From Heterodera schachtii (lineage: Eukaryota; Nematoda; Chromadorea; Rhabditida; Heteroderidae), in NCBI GenBank assembly GCA_023374025.1, contig SIJG01000004.1, positions 3,752,965 to 3,816,964 on the forward strand: 64,000 bases of DNA, written 5' to 3'. The first letter of the stretch is position 1. Each line of letters opens with the position of its first letter. A program made the position numbers and the translations under genes. Of this stretch, positions 54,580 through 64,000 are shown one piece after another. The notes under the pieces are model-generated. The model worked only from the letters and a program-made list of their open reading frames with translations. It made no database searches and was not told the DNA's origin.

Positions 54580-57500
54580 TTTTGTTTTTTTTTTAATTTT
54601 TGAATTGTGTATCGTAAGGTTTCTTAACTAAATTACATAAGAAAATGGATAGATATATTGTAAATATGACCTAAAAATTATTTCTTATTAAGTTTCGGTT
54701 TTATTTACCTTTTAATTATTCTTATTAAATTTTATTTTTATTTGTTGTAGTATAAATATTTATTTAATTAATAATTTTTTAGTTGCTTTTTGTTTTATTA
54801 ATTTGTTTGATTCTTTTTTTTCTTTTTTTATTCATTTTTTAGCTTTATATTTCTTGTGTATTGCTAGTTCTTTGTAATGTTTTCTGAAGCAGAAATTGTA
54901 AATTTTATATTTTGCCCATATCTTTCTTTGACAACGATCGATTTTTGTTAATTTATTATTAAAACCCATTGGACAAGTTTATATTTAAATCATTAAATGA
55001 TGTATATTATTATGTATTAATTAAATTGTTTAATTTTCATTTTAATTATCCGTTAATATTTTTATTCTCGGAGTTTTGTTTTTCATTATTCATCTCTATT
55101 TAATTTGTCCGATATTAAATTTAAAAATTATTTAAATATACATTTTTAGTAGATTGTTTTGTTACAAATAAAGAATTTTTTTTTCCTTTAAATTAGAATA
55201 ATTTTAAGTTTATTCATGTGTATAATTATTGATTTTTATATTGTATTAATTAATGAAAATTTTAATTATTTTAAAACTTTTTTGTCTTGTATCTAGTCAG
55301 TTGTCATTATTCGGCGCTAATTCTTTCATTTAAAAAAAATAAAAATAATAATATTTAATTGATATTTTAATTGGCGTTTTAACTTGCCTTTCCACGTAAA
55401 ATTTTTTCCGATTTTCGATGCTTCAATACACTTCGAAAGGTATATTAGATTTTGTGAACTATTCAATTGGTGTACACAATTCCGATTTTATTTATTTTCT
55501 GATAAATTACAATTTGGTTTTAAATTCTTTGACTAAAATTTATTCACTTGGCCTAATATTTAAAAATTATTTATATATATTAATTTTTGATATTTTGGTT
55601 TTGTTACAAATTTAAAGAGATTTGTATTATGTAATATAATTAAATCAAGATTTAGAGAGAAAAATTTCTATGATTTTATTTTTATTTCATGGCAAATAAT
55701 TTTGTTGAAAAGCTTTTTTATGAACATTTATTATAAAACCTTATTTAAATTAATATATGTTTATTACATTTTCAAATGACAATTAATAAAATTTTGGGTA
55801 TGTTTGAAATTAAATTTAATTTCTTACATCGTTATAAAATAGTGTTATAATTTAAAATGTTGATTTTAAAAAGCTTTTTCCCTTTTATTCTCTTATTAAC
55901 CTTTATTTTTCATTGGTAATGCATTAAATCATTATTTTATGAATTTAATTTATTTAACTTTATATTACTAATTTTTTAAATTATTTTTTGAATAATTTAA
56001 CTTGGTCTTTATTTCGTTTTTAACATCAAGTTTCCTCTTTTTAAATTTGCTTTTGGGACACTTGAATGGTGTCAATCAGCAAACATGTGAGTTTTGTGAA
56101 TACAATCTTAAACACTTTTCAAATTATCATTGAGGTAGCTTAGGAAAACCTGTCAATGTAATTTGTGGAGCGAGATTAGATTTATTAACAATGGATATTC
56201 CGGTCCATAAAAGTATTAAAATAGTTTGTTATTTTTATTATTGTTTAATTAATTTAGTTGATCACTTCAACCCGTGTCACGAAAAGTGGCGTGTGTTGGC
56301 AATTTTCTCTTTTTCGGCATTTAAAATTTTTATTTTAATTAAAGGCTTTGCTTTCTTATTTGCAAGTAGATTAATAAGATTATTTTCGCTTGTTTAATAT
56401 TATTTGTTGTGAATTTATTATTATGATTTAAAATTTTGTTTTATAATTTTTTCAATCGTTACATAGCCTCGATTTCATACCCTAAACATAGCACTCTACT
56501 CGCACAGTTATTTTTGGCATTTAATCTACTTTTGCACTTGTAACAAAAAACCAAAAGTTTATTTTTATTTAAAATTTATATTTGAATATTTCAGAATTTA
56601 GTTTATTTTTCAATAATTTTTGTTTTTTAATATATATTGCTGTTTTATGTTTTGTAAAGATTTAAATCTGATTGCGGTCACTAGGATGGTATTGTAAAAG
56701 TATTATCATAAATTTTTATTATAAAAAAACTTATGTTATAATTTGCAGCTAAAATTTATGACGAATACATAAAGTTTAATAATAGATTTACAAAATTTGA
56801 GCTTTATATAATTCTATGAATGATAATACTTTAATAGTTTTCTCTGTCAAATCCATCATATTATATTGATGAGACTGCTGCTATAAACCATCTGATTGTT
56901 TATTACTTGATTTTTAAGTTGATATATAAATAACGTTTATTTTTGTGAAACTCAAATTGCAATTGGTAAATTTTGTTGATTTAATAAATTTAATTTATGT
57001 ATTTAAACGCTTTGGAAGTTTGTTTTATTTAGAAAATTTTTGACTGTTTTTTCATAGATTATTATTAATTACAGTTGCATTTATGAATTGCGCAGGTCGC
57101 AATTAAAATGGTTATCTTAAAATAATATAGATATTTTGAAAAACAGACTATAATTATTTTACCATCTTCATTCAAATTAGTATTATTAACTTAGCTTAAT
57201 TTCTTTGATTCAATAAATATTAATATTCTCTTGCCAGATTCATTGTATATCGGTCGGTCTCTTGCGAGCCAAATTGATTGGTTGTTAAATTTTTTTTAAA
57301 TCTTCTAAAAGGTTTGATTGTTTATTCTTTTTTAAACTGCATTTTTTGGGTTATTAAATTTTCAAAAATATAAAATAAATGAAAATTTGCACATTTTTAT
57401 AATAAATGAAGTTACTATGATTCAAACGGAATCTTTTTTTAAATAACAGAAATAAAGGCTTGCAATCAGTTGACAAATCTCTGTTTAAAATTATTATTAA

Positions 57501-58255
57501 AATTGTTTTAAAAATGTATTTATGTATTTATATGCTTTGGAAAAGAAATTAATGTCTAACAAATGAGATTCGTAATCACTGCGTTTTTAATTGTCAATAT
57601 AAAAAGTTATTTATTATATTTGTTTGAAAATTTTAATATATTATTTTTAGGCATCGAAGAAAAAATCTAGAAAAACTGCCGAAAATTAATTATCATGTCC
57701 ATGCTTTGGTTTTTATCTCTCAATGAGTATGATTTTGTATTATTTTACGCAATTAATAATCCTATTTTGGAAATTTATTTATTTTTATTTTGTATCAATT
57801 ATTCTATCTTATAAAGGAAGATATGATTATTTCTTATTAATTTTACTATGCTTTAAAGGTATAAATAAATTTGTATAATTTTTAAATAATATCTTAAAGG
57901 CTGCAAATTGCTAAATTCTTATTTAAATATAGATTTTTATTACATTTTATTTGTTTTTATTTTTCTTGAATTTTCTTATTTTCGAGAATGGACAAATGTT
58001 TAAATTTATGTCAATGTGTTATAATTAATATAATTAAAAATTATAATTAAAAGTAAAAAAAATAGCCGCAAAATTAATTAATTTATGTACCGAGCTTTGC
58101 ATTATAATTTAAATTTTTAAAAACTTCAACATCGTGTCGAGCCTTTCTGTATTCGTGTCGTAGTTTTTCACTTTTTTATTAATTTGTTTTCCACCAGCAG
58201 TAATTTTGAGTATGTTTAAAATTTTATTACATTTTACGGTCTATTTGTTTAGTTA
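54580..58255. other. AT-rich stretch with diverged duplications
   Basis: No gene seen. 55010-55560 matches 44570-45045. 56780-57000 and 57170-57310 belong to the family that also includes 48600-48900 and 63540-63840. Frames at 55418-55615 and 56191-56397 have no recognisable features. Confidence 0.55.
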
Positions 58256-58261
58256 GTCAAA

Positions 58262-58374
58262 TAATAATAATAATAATAATAATACGCAGAACAACGGAAA
58301 AGCACAATTCCTGCGTGGGAGTCCAAACACTCAGGAGGTTCCCCCTTACAGATCACGGGGAAGCACCACTCGTT
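58262..58374 (+). CDS. Possible terminal exon after an AAT microsatellite
   Basis: An (AAT)n run, read as poly-Asn in one frame, continues as TQNNGKAQFLRGSPNTQEVP followed by PYRSRGSTTR and a TAA. The segment has about 50% GC beyond the microsatellite, unlike its surroundings, and GC stays high to about 58440. Protein not recognised. The same patch could be a structured non-coding RNA, but I could not match it to one. Confidence 0.28.
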
Positions 58375-58439
58375 AATGCCGTAGCTCGTTGACGTGCAAT
58401 TAAAACCGGCACACGGCACTCTCCAAAATGTCGGTATTG

Positions 58440-59455
58440 TTATTTTATTATATATTTCTTTACTTTTTTATCATTTCCTTCTTGGCCTTTGTCGTTCGTT
58501 TATGTAATGGTTTGTTTCACTTAAAAATTTTCACCTTTTTATATTTATTATGTGCTAAAACATTTAATTTTTTGTTTTAAACACATTTGTATTCAATCTG
58601 ATGAAGTCATTTTAGTCGTAAAAATTATTTGCTTATATTTTTATTTAACTTCTTTCCATAAAAAATTTTGTATTATCTTTCTTACACATTTTGGACACTT
58701 ATTGTGTATTTTGTACTAAATTAACATCCCTCTGCTTTAGACTGCGTTTTTTGAAAAATTACTCATGATTTTGTTTAAATTTATTATTTTCTTATCTGTT
58801 TTTTTAATTTTATTAACTTACATCAGTGGCCCTCGCTTGAACATTAAGGCTGCCATTATTTTCACTAAATTTTTATTTTCTTAAATTATTAAGAATTATT
58901 TAAATAAATTTTTAGGAAAAAACATGAATATTAAAAATTTTCAATATTTCCGCGTCAATTTGATGTGTATTCGTCTGATGGAATTCGATCTCACTATTTT
59001 TTGCACTTTATTCAATTTTTTGTTGTTTGTAATTTAAATAAATAAATTTATGAATTAGTTTTTTAAAATAATTTATCGAATAAATTTTATTATTATTTCA
59101 ATTCGGCAGCAGTTTTTAATACGTCAACAGAGAAAATTCAAATGAATTAATTTATTTCAACATTGCTGATTAGTGATTCTTTCTTATTATAATACCTCAA
59201 ATTGTTCTTGTGCATTAACAAATTTCTATTTATATCGTAATTTCTTCAAAATAATCTTTAATAGGCAGGTGAATTAAAGTTTAAAAGTGCCGTAAAATTA
59301 ATTAATTTGTGCTGCACATTGCATTATAATTTTAAAAAATTTTTAAAAAATTATATCATTGAATAGAGCAGACTTTATATTACAACTTAGCAAAAAGAAA
59401 TTTTTTAATATCATCTTTTTTAATTTTTTCGGAATTTTTTAAAAAACATGCTCAT
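58440..59455. other. AT-rich stretch, nothing recognised
   Basis: T-rich DNA without a gene, RNA gene or transposon terminus that I can support. Confidence 0.55.
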
Positions 59456-59645
59456 GTTGTTACCCTGACATGGGTGCGGGTTGAAAAGTTACCCGCAGCT
59501 GAGGGTAACCTTACCAGTTACTCGATTTTTTAGTGCGGGTTAAAAAGTTACCCGCAGCTGCTGAGGGTTAGTTAACCGGGTTAAGTTACCCTCAACTCGG
59601 GGTTGCTCTTTTAGTACGGGTAACGGGTAGGTTAACCCGCAGCTG

Positions 59646-60813
59646 GGCTACCCGACTTTTGGGGATTTGCAACTTGGGGACCCGACATTTGTTGGGGACC
59701 CGACTTTTGGGGATCCCGACATTTGGGGACCCGACTTTTGGGGACCCGACACTTAGGGAACCCGAACCCGACACTTGGGGATCCCGACATTTGGGGACCC
59801 GACTTTTGGGGACCCGACACTTAGGGAACCCGACACTTGGGGACCCGACATTTGGGGACCGAACGACATTTGAGGAAAAGGCACTTAGGGAAACCACCGA
59901 CATTTGGCAACCCGACATTTAGGGACCCGACATTTGGGGATTTTAATGAAACAAAAAAAATTATTTAAAAATTTAATTTTAAGCCCAAAATTAGACAAAA
60001 TTACGTCTGCTTTAGCCAGAGTTAATTCAATTGCAAGAAAAAATTAAATAATATTTTAAAAATTAACTCTGTTTCCTGACTTACCGCGAGGAGGTAGCAG
60101 AATTTTGAGCCCATACTAACCACAAACAATAGACAAACCACAATACATTTTATGTACAGTACACCCTTTTTCAACTTTTATTTAAAGTGCCTTTCCCAAG
60201 GGCCAACGGGAACAGAAATCCGTCAAGGGCATTCAAAAAATTCCAGACGACTTTGCTGTCTTCATACCTGGGATCACCATGATAGTGTTCTTCAGAACTT
60301 GGGGCGCACAAATAACGCCCAAGAAGGGTTCCATTTGGCTTTAAGAATGCAATTTAACAGCAAAATTCTGCTACCTCCTCGCGGTGAGTCCGGAAACAGA
60401 GTTAATTTTTAAAATGTTATTTAATTTTTTCTTGAAATGGAATTAACTCTGGCTAAAGCAGACGTAATTTTGTCTAATTTTGGGCTTAAAATTAAATTTT
60501 TAAATAATTTTTTTTGTTTCATTAAAATCCCCAAATGTCGGGTCCCTAAATGTCGGGTTGCCAAATGTCGGTGGTTTCCCTAAGTGCCTTTTGCTCAAAT
60601 GTCGTTCGGTCCCCAAATGTCGGGTCCCCAAGTGTCGGGTTCCCTAAGTGTCGGGTCCCCAAAAGTCGGGTCCCCAAATGTCGGGATCCCCAAATGTCGG
60701 GTTCCCTAAGTGTCGGGTCCCCAAAAGTCGGGTCCCCAAATGTCGGGATCCCCAAAAGTCGGGTCCCCAAATGTCGTGTCCCCAAGTTGCAAATCCCCAA
60801 AAGTCGCACCACG
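59646..60813 (+). mobile_element. MULE-like fold-back element 2 with 9-bp TSD
   Basis: Starts GGCTACCCGACTTTTGGGG and ends with the complement of CGTGGTGCGACTTTTGGGG, the mirror of element 1. CCGCAGCTG is duplicated at 59637-59645 and 60814-60822. The arms (59655-59940 and 60530-60805) are inverted arrays of the ACCCGACATTTGGGG unit, with differences in unit number from element 1. The interior carries the longer transposase remnant. Confidence 0.88.
60180..60405 (+). pseudogene. MULE transposase remnant
   Basis: The frame reads TWDHHDSVLQNLGRTNNAQE then GFHLALRMQF, the WN/WD...RTNN..EG.H signature of MULE transposases. Upstream it has a deletion relative to element 1 (after CTTTGCTGTCTTCATACCTGG). 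Only the C-terminal part is present, and no DDE residues can be located, so it is inactive. Element 1 lacks the sequence after RT, so the two copies decayed separately. Confidence 0.6.
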
Positions 60814-60899
60814 CCGCAGCTGAGGGTAGGTTAACCCTTACCTCGTTCTTTTGGTACGGGCCATGAAGATATTCGCTACCCTCGACATTGGCTTCGCTG

Positions 60900-63800
60900 A
60901 TATATTAAATATGTTTATTTAAATAAAATTACAATGTTTTTTTTATTAAATAAGGTTTTATTTTTAATAATTTTCTTTACAACAACTACTCAATGCTTAT
61001 TGATTTTTTGTCGTCTATATTTTCTTTTATATAAGCTTTATTTATAACTACATTTAAATAAGTTGTCTATACAAAAACTTTTATTCTTGTCTATTCGACA
61101 CTCTGCATATTTGATAATATAAATATTTACTATGTCAATTTATTTGTATAATTTATGAATAAAAATCTCAGACATTCTGCAGTTTATTTCTTGTTTTAAA
61201 CTATTATTTACATAATTTAAAGTGAAAAAGTTTATTTAAGTAAAATTTATTTTTATTTTCATTTCATTATTTCTTTCATCCTAAACTTTTATGCATTTTT
61301 ATTATTATTATTTATTAAAAATTTATCTCAATTCAGTTTAACAATCAAAATGCTTCAAATTTTATGTTTGTTTGAGTTACTATGAGTGTGAATTACTCAT
61401 GTTTTGCTGCGCTATTACCTCCAAAAGTACTGGCGAAATTAAATTTAACTATTTTTCAATGATTAATATTCTTATGTTCTTTTTCACTTTTTGTTATTCA
61501 TGGAATTATGAAGGTTGAAAATTCCAATTTTTTAATAGTATTTAATAAATGCTTTAATAATTCTATATAGTAGTTTGGCAAGCGAATAATTCATTTAAAC
61601 TTTATTTGATTCTAATTAAATTTTAGTTGTTTTTAATCAACTCCGTCTATAATGTTTCGGGCATGACAATTCGTTGTAGTAGCATTAATATATTAGCTAA
61701 TATTTTTAGTTAAATATATAAATATGAAAGATTAAAAGCTGTCTTGGAGCAACACTACCCATTCATTTTTGTAATTTTTGTGCATAAAGACATGGATTTT
61801 TCAAATTTTAACACTAATTTTCGCACCTATTTTGGCGTTTTTAGGGTGTTAGGTCGACCCGAAAATAGTCTCAGTGCAATATAAATATTTAAATTTAATT
61901 ATACAATCAACATAATAAATTTAATTAGACAATCATTTTAAAAAATAAAATAAAAAAGAATAGTATAAAAGCATTCAATCTCCGACCAAAAAAAAAACAC
62001 CGAAATGATATTTTAATTTCAAATAATGAAGCCATTAAAATCTTAGTATTTGTCTTCCTTATTTGTATTTATCCTTTTAAAAATTACTTTTTTTATTGTT
62101 TAAAAAATTTCTGATGTAATATTTTTAATTATTTTTTATAAATTTGTATAAAATAAGTAAATTTATTCTTAACGCTTTTGTTACAATACTCCATAAATGC
62201 TAAGTTACATTAACTAATTAATAAAAATTATGACTTTTTCCAAAAAAATATAGTAGTTTTATTTATTTTCCAATTAATATACCTTTAGTAATAATGTTTT
62301 CATATTTTTATTTTATTATTAAAAATTAGGTGTCAAATCTGTATATTTTTAATGAAAAATAATTTTTGCTTAATGAATTCAAACTAATTGATTTTTTTAG
62401 CTTTATATTTTGATTTTCATAATTAATTTTTAGTTCATTGAATTTGTTTGGCTTAAAAAAGCTACATTTATTATGTCAAAGGAATGGGAAAATAACATTT
62501 GCAATTTTAAATTTTGATTTTAAACAATTTAATTAAGCTCTTTACTGATGCAATTTATATAATTTTTTGATAAATATTTTTTTATTTCTTCAAAAAAAAT
62601 AACTTTGGGATAGTTTATTAATTTTTATTCAAATGTATGTATATTTATTTTTTCATATTATACAAAATTTAATACATAACTCTTATTCCTTTATGCTTTA
62701 TCCCATTAATTAGATATTGAATATTTTATTGCATTTTCTAATAGCAGACGAAAATTTTCAATTTTCAAAAAAAACTCTCTAACAGCAAAAATTCTGTAAA
62801 TTAAATTTTTTTTTAATATTAATTAGTTAAAATTTTTATTAACATAATTCAATGTTATTATTAACAGAACTTTAAACTTTCTTTCTTGGTGTCGTGCTTC
62901 TTTTCGGCGCAGAAAGTGATGATGAGGCAATTTAAAGATTATTTGTTCCACTTGCTTTTTTTATTTAAAGGGTTCGTTTCTAATCATCTGATCATGTTTT
63001 AAAATTTCACATTTTTAATGGTCGAGGCATTAAATTTAATGTTATATTTATTTTAATTAATTACATAGAGAAATATTCGTAAAAAGGGTCATTTGCATAT
63101 TTCAATGAAAAAATAAATATTAATTAATGAATTTATTTATTCAAAAAATGACAATAAAAGCCTATTTGTTCTAGCTAAGGGCCGGTGTTCGGAATTAGTG
63201 AAGAATTCAGAAACAAGGATTAATATTTCATAAAATGGGGTCGTTTGCATCTTTTAATAAAAATAACTGTTCATTGGTGAGTTAGAGGGCAACAAATGAT
63301 AGGTGAATCCAATGTTGTTGCTTTTCGCGAGTATCTGCTTTCTAATTAATGATTTTATTATTTAAATTCTTGACCAGCAAACTGCGGTTTTTAAAATATT
63401 CCCAACATTGTGATTTATATTTATTAAATTTTTCACTCTTGTATATATTTCCAATTCAATGAAATATCCTCTTTCGCTTTTGTTATTTTTCAAAAAATAA
63501 CAGACTTTCCCCATGTTTAAATCTCGAGTTGGTATAAATGAATTGATGGAATGCTTCCTTCAAATTAATATTACTAATTTACATTTGTTTTATCCAATAA
63601 ATATTTTATTGTATTCTCTTGCCAAATGCGTTGTGTACTGAATAGTTTGATGCAAACGAACCACTTTGAGTGTTTATTAGTTATTTCAAGGTTATTTAAT
63701 CTTTTTATTTTTTGAAATTAAAATTGCCAATTGGTGAGTTAAAAAAAGCAAAATATGACATTTAAAAATTTTTCATATAAAAAAAATAATGTTTATAAGC

Positions 63801-64000
63801 GAGTTGCGTCGTTAAATGTTTTATAGTAGTTTTATTATTTTTCTCGATTTAAAATTATCATTAAATCGCTAATTTAACTTTGAGTTAGTTGGTTAAAATG
63901 TGAAATCAGCCAAATTTTTTTATTTAAGAAAGGAAAAAATGAAAAATTCTCTTTTGTTGATGAAAAGTCAGGGACCAGGAAGAAATTCCCAGACAATTTT
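60900..64000. other. AT-rich stretch, one duplicated segment
   Basis: No gene seen. 63540-63840 is related to 48600-48900. Slightly GC-richer words at about 61380-61440 and 62890-62935 are too short to interpret. Confidence 0.5.

Larger units (their letters stand above)
59470..60890. repeat. Repeat with CCCGCAGCTGAGGGT units, split by a MULE
   Basis: The units GTTACCCGCAGCTGAGGGT and GGTTAACC recur at 59470-59645 and again at 60814-60890, on either side of the inserted fold-back element. The outer sequence is therefore one older repeat interrupted by a younger insertion. Confidence 0.7.

Noticed and set aside
56191..56397. 68-codon frame with a GC-richer stretch
   Set aside because: No recognisable motif, no splice context and no conservation visible within the window.

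Overview
The window is very AT-rich eukaryotic DNA (most non-coding stretches look close to 80% A+T), with T strongly favoured over A on the + strand. It is almost free of intact host genes. The only long coding region is a GC-rich island at about 10.75-19.8 kb. Splice-like signals (TTTATCAG, TTTTTCAG), the AT-rich background, and a BEL/Pao retroelement with a phlebovirus-type envelope (an arrangement known from nematode elements such as Cer7 and Tas) point to a nematode, perhaps a root-knot-like plant parasite. The species assignment is inference.

Layout. 1-10.42 kb: AT-rich DNA with a conserved exon-like segment (363-470), a hAT-like non-autonomous element (4221-4827), a GC-rich hairpin island (about 5100-5330) and an isolated exon-like island (about 9411-9517). 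10.42-24.33 kb: a rearranged, largely inverted block. It holds a decayed BEL/Pao retroelement (LTR, primer site, gag, protease, a deleted pol, envelope) read on +. This is joined at a GGGCCC palindrome to an oppositely oriented ORF (17955-19760) whose N-terminal third resembles an Argonaute PAZ domain. The 165 bp of this ORF just before its original C-terminus also lie directly upstream of the LTR, so the ORF seems to belong to the same element family. Around it are two host-DNA inverted repeats (10419-10752 / 21884-22296 and 22297-22775 / 23857-24328), and T/A strand bias flips between 19.9 and 22.8 kb.

24.3-31.4 kb: gene-free repeats, including a dispersed module with a GC-rich hairpin (GGCGGCGCC-loop-GGCACCGCC). 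31.38-39.37 kb: a tandem duplication of about 4 kb. Each copy carries a frame-broken gene for a coiled-coil protein, and a third partial copy of the upstream region follows at 40.05 kb. 40.76-41.96 kb: a G-rich fold-back element with an apparent 8-bp target-site duplication. 42.4-43.2 kb: a paralogue of the first 0.7 kb of the window. 45.07-46.16 kb and 59.65-60.81 kb: two oppositely oriented fold-back elements with arms built of a 15-bp minisatellite, a remnant of a Mutator-like (MULE) transposase, and 9-bp target-site duplications. 52.9-53.7 kb: a hAT-like element with a tRNA-like insert. 54.19-54.58 kb: the 3' end of another LTR retrotransposon. The remainder is AT-rich DNA with several generations of diverged internal duplication.

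How the parts relate: this is mainly a mobile-element graveyard. The most interesting hypothesis is that a nematode BEL-type, envelope-bearing retroelement carried an extra gene with a PAZ-like (small-RNA 3'-end binding) domain, which could interact with host small-RNA silencing. The other notable point is the fold-back architecture at several scales, which may be genuine palindromic rearrangement or an assembly artefact.
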